From positions 124,001 to 188,000 of the forward strand of contig NZ_JACGVG010000038.1 in NCBI RefSeq assembly GCF_014077095.1: a stretch of DNA of 64,000 bases, read 5' to 3'. Under the pieces are notes generated by a model, which ran no database searches, was not told where the DNA came from, and was given only the letters and a program-made list of their open reading frames with translations. The DNA comes from Colwellia sp. MB02u-6 (GTDB lineage Bacteria; Pseudomonadota; Gammaproteobacteria; Enterobacterales; Alteromonadaceae). Below, piece after piece: positions 1 through 8,764 of this stretch; positions within the stretch are counted from its first letter, which is position 1, and each line of letters opens with the position of its first letter. Made by a program: the position numbers and the translations under genes.

Positions 1-1
1 T

Positions 2-1402
2 AATTGGTGGCGTGCTCGTTGTGATTCAGGTGCCACATTAGCCGGTTTAGCTGCAGCAAACCCAGCGGCAATTCCTGCAGGGCCTTTAGACGCAAATGAT
101 GGCTTTTGTATGAACTTTGGTTTACGTGATTTAAGCTCAAGCTCAAATCCAGCGATAGCTGCTATTGATACTGAACGTAATTTAACTAAGTTCAATCCTA
201 TACCAGCGACAAGCGCGATGTTGCCGATTGATGTACAAATGACTACGCCAGATTTAGATTTTGCTAACCCCGTGCGTGAAAGCATGGGTTTACCAGCGTT
301 AGAAGAGCCGGAAAATGGTTGGCCAGTAGCGATGTTAGTCCATGGTATTACCTCGACAAAAGAACAAATGTTACCCATTACTGGCATACTATCTTTATTT
401 GGTATAGCAACGGTTGCGATTGACCAACCATTACACGGTAGTCGCGGTTTTGATTTAAATGGCGATGATGTTGATGATATTAATGCTAGTACCGTATCGA
501 CTTTACATTATATAAACTTGGGTAGTATGTTAAGCATGCGTGATAATACACGCCAAAGTACCTCTGACTTACTGGGTTTGCGTTTAGGGATGAACTTTTT
601 AGGTGGTGCTGATAGCGATGGTAACCCAATAAAAATCGATAGTTCAAAAGTTCACCTGTTAGGTCATTCATTAGGTGGTATTTACGGGATTAATGCCGTT
701 GGCTTAGCAAATACTGAGTTAAATCCACAAATCGATGGTTTATTTAAAATTGCCAGTACATCTTTAGCAATGCCGGGTTTAATGTTGGCTAACTTTGGTT
801 TGGATTCGCCAGCATTTGAAGGCTTAGCTAAGTCTAATTTAACCTTACAGCTATCGCCTGAGTTTAAAGCAGCCGTTGAAGCAACTTTACCTGCCAATTA
901 TACCCAAGAAGAATTAAGTGCTTTCTACTTTGCTTTCTATGAAACTTTATCAGCTGAGCAAAAAACAACTTTAAATGGCGGTTTTGCTCAATTTACTTTT
1001 GCAGCGCAAACAGTGACAGACTCGGGTGACCCTATTGCTTATGTACAAACATTAGCAGCGACTGAAACACCTACGCATTTAATCGAAGTTGTCGGCAATG
1101 GTGATGATAATTTATCAGACCAAGTTGTGACAAATAGAGCACCATTTACGCCCATGGGTGGTACTGAACCTGCCATTGCTTTCTTAGGCTTGCAAGGTGT
1201 GAGTGCAGACACTAATGGCTCAGGTGTGGTGAGGTTTGTTAGTGGTCATCATAGTTCAATACTTGATCCTCGTCCTACCGCCGCTTCACCAGATGCTGCG
1301 TTAAGTGCTAGAGCAACACAAGAAATGCAATCGCAAGTAGCGGTATTCTTTGCGACGATGGGTCAATTAATTAAAGTAACTGACACTGCTGTTGTACAGT
1401 AG
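2..1402 (+). CDS. Pla-1/cef-family extracellular lipase, C-terminal part (5' end outside window)
   Basis: Secreted alpha/beta-hydrolase lipase, probably acting on acyl esters at the cell surface or outside the cell. The frame is open from base 2, before the first internal ATG at 110, so the gene begins upstream of the window and about 466 residues are visible. Seen directly: an oxyanion-hole-type stretch MLVHGITSTKEQM, then a nucleophile elbow GHSLGG near base 662, with a late histidine in VSGHHSSILDPR as candidate catalytic His. The arrangement and the ending in a TMGQLIKV segment fit the large Pla-1/cef lipase family of Aeromonas, Vibrio and Alteromonadales, whose members carry an N-terminal lipoprotein signal; that part cannot be checked here. 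An intrinsic terminator follows about 100 nt downstream. Confidence 0.85.
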   Translation, partial: NWWRARCDSGATLAGLAAANPAAIPAGPLDANDGFCMNFGLRDLSSSSNPAIAAIDTERNLTKFNPIPATSAMLPIDVQMTTPDLDFANPVRESMGLPALEEPENGWPVAMLVHGITSTKEQMLPITGILSLFGIATVAIDQPLHGSRGFDLNGDDVDDINASTVSTLHYINLGSMLSMRDNTRQSTSDLLGLRLGMNFLGGADSDGNPIKIDSSKVHLLGHSLGGIYGINAVGLANTELNPQIDGLFKIASTSLAMPGLMLANFGLDSPAFEGLAKSNLTLQLSPEFKAAVEATLPANYTQEELSAFYFAFYETLSAEQKTTLNGGFAQFTFAAQTVTDSGDPIAYVQTLAATETPTHLIEVVGNGDDNLSDQVVTNRAPFTPMGGTEPAIAFLGLQGVSADTNGSGVVRFVSGHHSSILDPRPTAASPDAALSARATQEMQSQVAVFFATMGQLIKVTDTAVVQ

Positions 1403-1500
1403 AGCACTCATGCGCCTTGTGTTGAATAAAGCCTGCATTTTAGTCACAGTATGAGTTAACTCAGTTTTAATTAAATATTGTCGCAAGTTGACAAAATACT

Positions 1501-1529
1501 AACGGCCCATATCTTGGGCCGTTTTTTTT
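1501..1529 (+). terminator. Rho-independent terminator of the lipase gene
   Basis: A 9-bp perfect stem (AACGGCCCA / TGGGCCGTT) with a 5-nt loop is followed directly by a run of eight T. It lies about 100 nt after the lipase stop codon on the same strand. Confidence 0.9.
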
Positions 1530-1892
1530 GGCTGATATTTTATTTGTCTTATCATGCTTTTAGTTCTTTCGCACTAAGGTCTATTTTTTGATAATACAGT
1601 CATCATTTACCTTAAGGTAGCTTATACCAGAGCAAAACTATACTGGGGCAAAGCTATGCTCAATGACCCTAGCCGTGCTCAAAAAATCAGGGTGTAAATC
1701 AGTTCAATTAGTTAACAATGTCATTGTGGCAGTGGCTTATTTATTTTCATTTAGGGGTAACTTTAGTGAATAATTAGCTATTCCCCTTTTTTTACAAACT
1801 ATATCCCCCATATTGTTAACTAGAATAATCATTACAATTAATATACAACAATAAAGTTAACAGGTGTTAACCTGTTGTTTAGGAGAAAAATA
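1530..1892. other. Intergenic region before sohB
   Basis: No gene seen. An imperfect GGGG/CCCC stem followed by seven T at about 1753-1793 could be a second terminator, but I cannot identify a transcript that it would end. The last 90 nt must hold the sohB promoter; the ribosome binding site is AGGAG at 1881-1885. Confidence 0.5.
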
Positions 1893-2942
1893 TTGGAATT
1901 TCTTTATGAATACGGTTTATTTTTAGCTAAAACCATCACTTTCGTTATTGCGGTGGTGGCCATTATTATTGCTATTGCCTCTTCCGCAATGAAAGAAGGT
2001 GGTAAGAAAGGTGAGCTAGAAATTATTGACTTATCAGAGCAATATATTGAAGTTGAAGAAGATATTACCCACCAGCTTTTATCTAAAGAAGAGTTAAAAG
2101 AAAAAGAGAAAAAAGAGAAAAAGGCGGCAAAAGAGCAAGCCAAAATCGATAAAAAAGCTCAGAAAGACGGCAGTGACGAAAAGAAAGCTATCCCACGTTT
2201 ATTTGTTGTCGACTTTAACGGTAGTATTGATGCTAAAGAAGTTGGCTCTTTACGTGAAGAAATTAGTGCAATTTTAACTGTTGCTCAACCCAGCGATGAA
2301 GTTTTTGTTCGTTTAGAAAGTGGCGGCGGCATGGTACACGGTTACGGTTTAGCGGCTTCACAACTCGACCGCGTACGTCAACGCAATATTCCATTAACAG
2401 CATCAGTTGATAAAGTGGCAGCCAGTGGCGGCTATATGATGGCCTGTGTGGCTAATAAGATAGTCTCAGCGCCATTTGCTATTCTTGGCTCTATTGGCGT
2501 TATTGCACAAGTGCCAAACTTTCATAAATTATTAAAGAAAAACAATGTTGATTTTGAACAGTTTACCGCTGGTGAATTTAAACGTACGGTAACCATGTTT
2601 GGTGAAAATACCGATAAAGGCCGTGAAAAATTTGTTGAAGAGCTGGAAGATACGCATGTGTTATTTAAAAACTTTGTTAGTGAGCATCGTCCAAGTCTAG
2701 ATATTGCTAAAGTGGCAACAGGCGAGCATTGGTTCGGCACACAAGCAAAAGAGTTAGGGCTGGTCGACGAAATACAAACCAGTGACGATTACTTACAGGC
2801 GCGTTGTAAATCTCACAAGTTAGTGCAAATTAAATATGCAACAAAGAAAGGTTTAGCTGAAAAGTTTTCAAAAGCAGCATCTTTGTCATTTGATAGCATT
2901 ATAAGCAAGGTTTGGCAAAATAATCGTATTTTTCCAAGTTAA
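1893..2942 (+). CDS. sohB: Inner-membrane peptidase SohB (S49 family)
   Basis: Signal-peptide-peptidase-like serine protease of the inner membrane. The likely start is TTG at 1893, eight bases after AGGAG; it gives MEFLYEYGLFLAK, which matches the N-terminus I know for E. coli SohB. A longer TTG start at 1875 is possible but would put the Shine-Dalgarno inside the gene. Seen: an N-terminal membrane helix (residues about 10-32), a lysine/glutamate-rich charged linker (about 50-90), then the S49 core with VRLESGGGMVHGYG and the nucleophile region KVAASGGYMMACVANKIVSAPFAILGSIGV, where the serine is in ASGGYMMA and the general-base Lys follows in the C-terminal half. Length of about 349 residues is usual for the family. 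Monocistronic, with tpm 36 nt downstream. Confidence 0.93.
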   Translation: MEFLYEYGLFLAKTITFVIAVVAIIIAIASSAMKEGGKKGELEIIDLSEQYIEVEEDITHQLLSKEELKEKEKKEKKAAKEQAKIDKKAQKDGSDEKKAIPRLFVVDFNGSIDAKEVGSLREEISAILTVAQPSDEVFVRLESGGGMVHGYGLAASQLDRVRQRNIPLTASVDKVAASGGYMMACVANKIVSAPFAILGSIGVIAQVPNFHKLLKKNNVDFEQFTAGEFKRTVTMFGENTDKGREKFVEELEDTHVLFKNFVSEHRPSLDIAKVATGEHWFGTQAKELGLVDEIQTSDDYLQARCKSHKLVQIKYATKKGLAEKFSKAASLSFDSIISKVWQNNRIFPS

Positions 2943-2978
2943 TAGCTTTGGCTAATGTAAGCTAGTAAGGCCATATCA

Positions 2979-3629
2979 ATGGACAGTTTTTTTTGGCATA
3001 AATGTTGGGAGCGCAACAAATTGGGTTTTCACCAAAGTGACGTACATCCTTTGTTGTCTCAATATTTCAAAAAACTGTCTTTACCCTCTGATCAGCATGT
3101 GTTTGTGCCGCTATGTGGCAAAACACTTGATATGGCCTATTTAGCGCAGTATTGGCAAGTGACAGGTAATGAATTAAGTGAAATTGCCTGTCACGACTTT
3201 TTTATCGAAAACAATATTAAGTATCAAAAAAAGACCTCAGGTGATTTTGAACAATTTTTTTGCTCTCAACTTTCACTCTTACAAGGTGATTTTTTTAAGC
3301 TTTCTGCAGACGCCATTGACCGCGTAGATTGGATATATGACCGTGCGGCCTTAATTGCGCTGCCAATAACAATGCAGCAAGCATACGTTAAGCATTTGAA
3401 GAAATTTTTTTGCTCACATACACGCTTGTTTTTAGTGACAGTGGAGTTTCCAACAACCCAATTAAGTGGTCCGCCATTTTCGATCACAGCCACTGATGTG
3501 CAACGCTTGTTTTCAGGCTTTACTATTGAATGTATTGCGACCAATGAGCTTAAAGATAAGCAATTTGCCCAGCGAAACTTTGAAGTTGATTACCTGAGAG
3601 AAAAGCTATATATCATCACTCAACAATAA
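2979..3629 (+). CDS. tpm: Thiopurine S-methyltransferase
   Basis: SAM-dependent methyltransferase of the bacterial TPMT family, known to methylate thiopurines and, in several marine and soil bacteria, selenium and tellurium compounds. Seen: N-terminal FWHKCWERNKLGFHQSDVHP, the SAM-binding motif VFVPLCGKTLDMAYLA, the following GNELSEIACHDFF, and YDRAALIALP in the third motif. At 216 residues it matches E. coli and Pseudomonas TPMT. ATG at 2979 lies eight bases after a TAAGG ribosome binding site. It is close enough to sohB (36 nt) to be cotranscribed. The physiological substrate cannot be read from sequence. Confidence 0.9.
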   Translation: MDSFFWHKCWERNKLGFHQSDVHPLLSQYFKKLSLPSDQHVFVPLCGKTLDMAYLAQYWQVTGNELSEIACHDFFIENNIKYQKKTSGDFEQFFCSQLSLLQGDFFKLSADAIDRVDWIYDRAALIALPITMQQAYVKHLKKFFCSHTRLFLVTVEFPTTQLSGPPFSITATDVQRLFSGFTIECIATNELKDKQFAQRNFEVDYLREKLYIITQQ

Positions 3630-3971
3630 TAGTGGATGGAGTAAATATCGACCTAAAGATAGTATTAAGTGCTTATTTTTAAGGAAATAGCGGTTAATTA
3701 AAATAGCGCTCAGTTAAATTTTTATTGATGGGAGGGGGTATTTAAAAGCTTAATTGAGTTTATTAGTGATGTATTTAACCTAGCGGTGCTTATTTGACGT
3801 CATAAACTTGAGTAAGAATCTAGCAGTATAAATGCCGACCTATAATGACCAATCTTAAGCTTTCATTACCTCCAATGCACCTATGTTCCAATACACTTAT
3901 GTAGCCATTAATGTTACTTTAGCTATTATTGTTTTATATTTTCGTGTGGTTTATTGAGCTTCAAATAACAA
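3630..3971. other. Intergenic region between convergent genes
   Basis: About 340 nt of AT-rich sequence after tpm. I see no ORF with coding character and no clear tpm terminator. The right border is the terminator of the leftward small-protein gene. Confidence 0.5.
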
Positions 3972-3995
3972 AAAAAGGTGCTGTTGGGCACCTTT
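3968..3995 (-). terminator. Terminator of the small exported protein gene
   Basis: The inverted repeat AAAGGTGC/GCACCTTT with a 6-nt loop is followed by T residues when read on the minus strand. It lies about 50 nt beyond the stop codon of the leftward gene at 4045-4311. Confidence 0.75.
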
Positions 3996-4044
3996 GTTAT
4001 GAAGATTAATAATCGAGAAATTAATGGTTAATTTAATAGCCAGA

Positions 4045-4311
4045 CTATTCAGCAAGCGTCACCGCTTTGATTATAATTTCAGCGCCTTTGTTGATATGAG
4101 AATCGTTCATTGTAACTTGAGCGTGAGCTGTTTTTTCGATAGGATTTATGACTATCGTATTTAACTTAATTGATTCTGCCAAGTGTAGTTTAGTGATTTC
4201 TACTAGTTCAAAGGCGTTAATAGCCTGTACTTTAACTAATTGTGTTGCTTGGCTGTTACTTGCTACTAAAGCTAACGTGGCGATAGTTGCTAATTTAAAA
4301 ATATTTTTCAT
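4045..4311 (-). CDS. Small exported hypothetical protein
   Basis: 88 residues, family not recognised. Seen: a classical Sec signal peptide MKNIFKLATIATLALVASNSQAT with a predicted cleavage after SQA, leaving a mature protein of about 65 residues with no cysteine. The mature part is rich in Ile, Val, Thr and Lys and looks like a short beta-rich periplasmic domain. It is transcribed away from gcvA with a roughly 280 nt shared upstream region, and has its own terminator. The reading frame, signal peptide and terminator together support a real gene; no function is proposed. Confidence 0.7.
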   Translation of the reverse strand: MKNIFKLATIATLALVASNSQATQLVKVQAINAFELVEITKLHLAESIKLNTIVINPIEKTAHAQVTMNDSHINKGAEIIIKAVTLAE

Positions 4312-4595
4312 AAGTCACCTGTAATAAAACGTTAATTGGTTTTATAGATGTTTTGGGACTCGTTCTTTTTAATGACAAACAAGGGTTGGGAGCCTGTTTG
4401 ATTATCACCCGATTATTTCGGGCTAAAGATGAAGTCCTTCATCTATGGCGTGCATATTACGGTAAAACTGGTAAAGTTTATAATGACTATTTATAATGTC
4501 ATTCATTAGAAAAACTAATCCGACATTTTTATGTCGAAAACTTGATGGATTATGCAAGCATAGATCTATTTTGAACGTAAATTTATAGGTGTAAT

Positions 4596-5504
4596 TTGGC
4601 GAATAGAACCCCACCACTTAACGCTTTGAGGGCTTTTGAGGCATCTGCTAGGCAGTTAAGCTTTACCCGAGCAGCGGAAGAGTTATTCGTTACTCAAGCA
4701 GCAATAAGTCATCAAATAAAAGCCTTGGAAGATAATTTAGGCATAAAATTATTTATGCGTAAAAATAGAAGTTTGTTACTGACGGAAGAAGGCCAGTCAT
4801 ACTACCTTGATATTAAAGATGTGTTTAATGCCTTACATGACGCTACAGAAAGATTATTAGCCCGCGGCGCAAAAGGTGCTATCACGGTAAGTTTGCAGCC
4901 AAGTTTTGCTATACAGTGGTTGGTGCCTAGGTTAAACACCTTTAACTTATTACATCCTGATATTGATGTGCGTATTAAAGCGGTTGACCAACCAGAAAAC
5001 TCGCTTACTGAAGATGTTGATTTAGCGATATATTATGGTAGAGGGCGGTGGAATGGTATTCATGCGGAGCAATTACATACCGAGTATTTGATCCCCGTGT
5101 GTTCACCTTTATTATTATCAGGTAGTAAACCTTTGAGTATAATTGACGATTTAGCAAATCATACTTTACTACATGATACCTCGAGAAGAGATTGGAAAAG
5201 ATGGTTTAAGCATGTTGACTTCAATGGCGGGAATGTTAATCATGGCCCAATATTTAGTCATTCGGCGATGGTGCTACAAGCGGCTATTCATGGCCAAGGG
5301 GTTGCTCTAGCCCATAGTGTGCTAGCGAAACCGGATATTGATAGCGGTCGATTGGTTTGCCCATTTAAAGAAGTATTAATCAGTAAAAACTCTTATTACA
5401 TTGTCTGTCGAGAAAAGCAATTGGAATTAGGTAAAATAGCGGCGTTTCGTGAGTGGGTATTGCAAACGGTTGCCGACGAGCAAACTATTACTGATGAAGG
5501 GTAG
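4596..5504 (+). CDS. gcvA: LysR-family regulator GcvA
   Basis: Transcriptional regulator of the glycine cleavage system in enterobacteria. Residues 1-65 are the LysR winged helix (PPLNALRAFEASARQLSFTRAAEELFVTQ region), residues about 90-295 the periplasmic-binding-protein-like effector domain. The match to E. coli GcvA as I remember it is close along the whole length, including LLTEEGQSYYLDIK, VSLQPSFAIQWLVPRL and GPIFSHSAMVLQAAIHGQGVAL. 302 residues against 305. It uses a TTG start. Downstream genes ygdD and rlmM are the same as in E. coli, which supports the assignment. The stop is 5 nt before the next gene, so an operon is likely. Confidence 0.92.
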   Translation: MANRTPPLNALRAFEASARQLSFTRAAEELFVTQAAISHQIKALEDNLGIKLFMRKNRSLLLTEEGQSYYLDIKDVFNALHDATERLLARGAKGAITVSLQPSFAIQWLVPRLNTFNLLHPDIDVRIKAVDQPENSLTEDVDLAIYYGRGRWNGIHAEQLHTEYLIPVCSPLLLSGSKPLSIIDDLANHTLLHDTSRRDWKRWFKHVDFNGGNVNHGPIFSHSAMVLQAAIHGQGVALAHSVLAKPDIDSGRLVCPFKEVLISKNSYYIVCREKQLELGKIAAFREWVLQTVADEQTITDEG

Positions 5505-5509
5505 CTAGG

Positions 5510-6175
5510 GTGATCAACAATAAATTATCAGTAAGTAAGGAACTAAATAGTGTTACAGACGCAAAAGCATTGGTCATATTTGCCCATGGTGCGGGTGCGG
5601 ATATGCATCACGCGTACATTGAAGAACTTGTTGGTTTGATGAATGTTCAGCAATTGAGTGTATTACGCTTTAACTTTCCTTTTATGGACAAGCGTAAACT
5701 TGATGGCAAAAGGCGACCACCGGATAGAATGCCCGCACTAGTTGAGTGCTATCAAGCCATACTAGCAAAATCCAATAGCACTTTACCGATATATATTGCC
5801 GGAAAATCAATGGGTGGGCGCGTAGCCGCCACTTTAGCGGGTGATAGCGTTTTAATGAAAAGTAATTTAGTACGGGGCGTTATCTGCTTAGGTTATCCAT
5901 TTCATCCGGTAAAAAAACCAGAAAAGTTACGCTTAGCGCCATTGCAAGATACACAATTGCCTGTGTTGATCTTACAAGGCGAAAGAGATGCGCTGGGTAG
6001 TGAAAATGAAATTAAGCAATACAAAATTTCTTCACGTTGTCAGTTACATTATTTTAATGACGGTGACCACGATTTAAAGCCGCGGGTAAAATCGGGCTAC
6101 AACCTAAAACAGCATCAAGCTACAGCAGTTCATAAAATGAGGGATTTTATCGATGAAATTAATAACAGTTGCTAA
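5510..6175 (+). CDS. Alpha/beta hydrolase, KANL3/Tex30-like
   Basis: Predicted soluble cytoplasmic alpha/beta-fold hydrolase of 221 residues, no signal peptide. Seen: an N-terminal strand and oxyanion region LVIFAHGAGADMHH, the conserved LRFNFPFMDKRKLDGKRRPPDR segment typical of the KANL3/Tex30-like branch, the nucleophile elbow GKSMGG, an acid in LILQGERDALG and a catalytic histidine in FNDGDHDLKP. GTG start at 5510, five bases after the gcvA stop. Its 3' end overlaps ygdD by 23 nt, so the genes are translationally linked. E. coli has no gene between gcvA and ygdD at this point. Substrate unknown. Confidence 0.8.
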   Translation: MINNKLSVSKELNSVTDAKALVIFAHGAGADMHHAYIEELVGLMNVQQLSVLRFNFPFMDKRKLDGKRRPPDRMPALVECYQAILAKSNSTLPIYIAGKSMGGRVAATLAGDSVLMKSNLVRGVICLGYPFHPVKKPEKLRLAPLQDTQLPVLILQGERDALGSENEIKQYKISSRCQLHYFNDGDHDLKPRVKSGYNLKQHQATAVHKMRDFIDEINNSC

Positions 6176-6554
6176 ACTACTGATGATATTTGTTGGTATC
6201 AGTGGATGTTTTTCTGTATTATTCGGCGCTTGGTTAGCCCATGGTGGGCAATCGCTACCTTTGGCGTCACAAGAACGACTAATGACCGCATTAACGTATC
6301 AGTTTTTTCATACGTTAGCGCTAATGCTAACCATCACCTTATATAAGCTGCACGAAAGAGCTATCTTATTGATCGCAGGAATATTATTTGTGATTGGTAT
6401 CGTCTTTTTTAGTGGTAGTTTGTATATCAGAACGTTATTCGATGTGTTGAGTATTGGAAAGTTGGCGCCATCAGGCGGCCTGTCATTTGCACTTGCCTGG
6501 CTAGTGGTTGGATTTGCAGGTACTAAAATGTTTGACCAAAAGTTAGGTAATTAA
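6153..6554 (+). CDS. ygdD: DUF423 membrane protein YgdD
   Basis: Small inner-membrane protein of 133 residues with four predicted helices and no known activity. Seen: the family start with FGAWLAHGG in the first loop, the LTYQFFHTLALM segment of helix two, a third helix around LLIAGILFVIGIVFFSGSLY and APSGGLSFALAWLVVGFAG at the end. The order gcvA-(hydrolase)-ygdD-rlmM supports the name. It starts inside the end of the hydrolase gene and ends six bases before rlmM. Confidence 0.85.
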   Translation: MKLITVAKLLMIFVGISGCFSVLFGAWLAHGGQSLPLASQERLMTALTYQFFHTLALMLTITLYKLHERAILLIAGILFVIGIVFFSGSLYIRTLFDVLSIGKLAPSGGLSFALAWLVVGFAGTKMFDQKLGN

Positions 6555-6559
6555 TTAAA

Positions 6560-7645
6560 ATGACTGCAATAGTTTTATATTGTCGCCCCGGATTTGAAAA
6601 AGAATGTGGCGCAGAAATTCAAGAAAAAGCTTCATGGAATGAAGTTTATGGCTATTTAGAGCTAACTAAAAACCAAGGCGTAGTTTATTTTCATTTAAAT
6701 AAACCGGAAGAGGGTGAAATTTTAATGGAAAAAATTCCATTAAAGCGACTCATTTTCGCTCGCCAATGGTTTGTCACGGTAACTGAAAAAATAGACTTAC
6801 CTGACTACAATCGCGTTGAAGCAATTGTAGAAGTGTTAGGCACTGAGTGGCAATATGCTGATTTGCGTATGGAAACTCCTGACACAAATGACGGTAAAGA
6901 GCTGTCGAAGTTTTGTCGTAAATTAGCGGTACCACTGCGACAAGCACTGAGAAAAGATAAAGTACTGACCGAAAAAGGTAATAAAGATGGCGCAGTTTTA
7001 CATGCGTTATTTTTATCAGGCAAAGAAGTTATATTTGGCTTTTCATTAGCGCGAAATACTTCGCCACATGTGATGGGTATTCCACGTTTAAAATTCCCTA
7101 ATGCCGCGCCAAGTCGTTCAACATTGAAACTTGATGAAGCTTTTTTATATTTTATTCCTAGAGAAGAATGGGATATACGTTTAACTTCAGGTATGAATGC
7201 CGTTGATTTAGGTGCAGCTCCAGGTGGTTGGACTTATCAATTGGTTCGTCGTGGCATGATGGTAACGTCAATCGATAACGGCCCAATGGCGGAGTCATTA
7301 ATGCAAACGGGTCAGGTAAAGCATCGTACAATGGATGGCTTTAAGTACTTGCCGCAAAAGAAAAATGTTTATTGGTTAGTATGTGACATGATTGAAAAGC
7401 CACAACGCGTAGCAAAGCTGATGAGTGAATGGCTATTAAAAGGGCTATGCCAAGAAGCTATTTTTAATTTGAAATTACCTATGAAGGGGCGTTATCAGCA
7501 AGTTAATGATGACTTACAAACGATGAAAGATGCTTTTTCTCTTCACAATGTAAAATACGAATTGTATGCCAAGCATTTGTATTATGACCGCGAAGAAATA
7601 ACGGTTCACGCTAGGTTATTATCTCCTCCACCAATGGATATTTAG
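6560..7645 (+). CDS. rlmM: 23S rRNA 2'-O-ribose methyltransferase RlmM
   Basis: Methylates the ribose of C2498 in 23S rRNA before 50S assembly (E. coli function). Residues 1-170 are the THUMP-containing RNA-binding half, beginning VLYCRPGFEKECGAEIQEKA; residues about 175-361 are the Rossmann methyltransferase half, with the SAM motif VDLGAAPGGWTYQLV, the catalytic Lys/Asp set in MGIPRLKFPNAAPSRSTLKL and VCDMIEKP, and IFNLKLPMKGRYQQV. 361 residues against 366 in E. coli. Last gene of the gcvA block; a strong terminator follows at 7670. Confidence 0.95.
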   Translation: MTAIVLYCRPGFEKECGAEIQEKASWNEVYGYLELTKNQGVVYFHLNKPEEGEILMEKIPLKRLIFARQWFVTVTEKIDLPDYNRVEAIVEVLGTEWQYADLRMETPDTNDGKELSKFCRKLAVPLRQALRKDKVLTEKGNKDGAVLHALFLSGKEVIFGFSLARNTSPHVMGIPRLKFPNAAPSRSTLKLDEAFLYFIPREEWDIRLTSGMNAVDLGAAPGGWTYQLVRRGMMVTSIDNGPMAESLMQTGQVKHRTMDGFKYLPQKKNVYWLVCDMIEKPQRVAKLMSEWLLKGLCQEAIFNLKLPMKGRYQQVNDDLQTMKDAFSLHNVKYELYAKHLYYDREEITVHARLLSPPPMDI

Positions 7646-7669
7646 TGATTTTTTACTAACAATATGTTG

Positions 7670-7708
7670 AAAAAGCCCTATATTTCTGATGGATTTTAGG
7701 GCTTTTTT
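7670..7708 (+). terminator. Terminator after rlmM
   Basis: A 10-bp stem AAAAAGCCCT/AGGGCTTTTT with an 18-nt loop, ending in a T run, about 25 nt after the rlmM stop codon. The A-run on the left arm would also let it work on the other strand. Confidence 0.88.
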
Positions 7709-8259
7709 ATATTTTAATTTTATATATCCGCTACTGCTGTTGTTTTACTATTAAATTCACAGCTGTTATATCTCAAGAAATAATCTTCCTTTTTATAAAA
7801 ATAGTAATGCTAATGATAGGACCGTGTATGATTTTGGTTCACCGACGGTTACCGCATTTGACACGCCTTGAATTACTATATTTTTAAAAACAATAATTTA
7901 CTGTCATTGGATCGCCAAACGCTATTAAGCTGTTATCTTCTAAGCGGTAATTTTGTAGAGTATTTTCATTGTTTAAGGTTTTATACCTTAACAAATAGCC
8001 TATATAACCTTAAGCAATATAGCGGTGTTAATAAATGCAAATTTACCCAAGCCAACAATGTCAATCGATCTAGTAATTGAAATTATTGAACATTGAATGA
8101 TATTAGGTCAATTTACACTAATACCAGAAAGCACTCAGTGCTTGTGATTAAAATTAACCTCACTTGATGATCATTTAGATTTGGTTGCTAACGTTAAATA
8201 TATACAAGTTTGGGACTCGTTATTTGGCCAAAAGATGTTGAAAACTCTCCTATTGATTT
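7709..8259. other. Gene-poor AT-rich stretch next to an IS relic
   Basis: About 550 nt without a convincing gene. An open frame from TTG at 7868 (70 codons) has no ribosome binding site and no recognisable content. The region is probably insertion-element debris or relaxed intergenic sequence beside the transposase relic. Confidence 0.4.
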
Positions 8260-8457
8260 TTGTATTACAGGGGAGAAGTTCAAAACAGTAAAGCAGCATC
8301 AACACTTATAAATATGTTGCCGAGTTCGGATTATATCATTGCTGATCTAGGCTATGATAGTGAACCACCTAGAGAGAAAATCAGTGATGAAAATGCAATT
8401 CCAGTTATTCAGAGGAAGAAAAGCTCTAAAATATTTATACTAAGGCTGTTATAGCCG
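8260..8457 (+). pseudogene. IS5-family transposase fragment
   Basis: The frame reads GEVQNSKAASTLINMLPSS, then DYIIADLGYDSEPPREKI and IPVIQRKK. This is the DDE-domain segment around the second catalytic Asp of IS5-type transposases, which typically read ADRGYDS followed by IP.IP.K. Only about 60 residues survive. An in-frame TGA lies at 8254, and the preceding ACAGGGGAGAAG looks like ITGGEV with one base lost. No start, no catalytic Glu region and no terminal inverted repeat are visible, so it is a dead remnant. Confidence 0.65.
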
Positions 8458-8713
8458 CTCAATTAAACGTGTGGATTTGTTATTCACACGAACAATAAGT
8501 TAGCTTATGTTATAGCCAGTTGATTAATTATCTGCTGATTTTTAATGGTTAAAATAAACAACTAGGGCGTTATAAAATTTATAATTAGCATAACTACTGA
8601 CTAAATTTTATGCCTTGTATTTAGCTATTTGTTCTCATAAAAAACTAGCTTACTTAATTAATTAAATAGCTATAATTTAATAGCATGTGCAAGATAAGAC
8701 AAATGCTGAAGAT
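8458..8713. other. Intergenic, no gene seen
   Basis: AT-rich sequence between the transposase relic and the icd terminator. Nothing with coding character; no recognisable end of the insertion element. Confidence 0.4.
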
Positions 8714-8743
8714 AAAAAAACCAAGCACTGTGGCTTGGTTTTT
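8714..8743 (-). terminator. Terminator of icd
   Basis: An 11-bp inverted repeat (AAAAACCAAGC / GCTTGGTTTTT) with a 6-nt loop; on the minus strand it ends in a run of seven T. It lies about 22 nt after the isocitrate dehydrogenase stop codon. Confidence 0.9.
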
Positions 8744-8764
8744 CATATAAGGTAATAAACGGTG

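Noticed and set aside
1620-1793. Possible small RNA before sohB ending in an imperfect hairpin and seven T
   Set aside because: The stem is imperfect and no promoter or structured body is evident.
7868-8080. Open frame of 70 codons (TTG start) in the rlmM-icd gap
   Set aside because: No ribosome binding site, composition like the surrounding AT-rich intergenic DNA, no recognisable motif.
4353-8222. Shared GGGACTCGTT at about 4355 and 8212
   Set aside because: A ten-base match is expected many times by chance in 64 kb, and the flanks differ.
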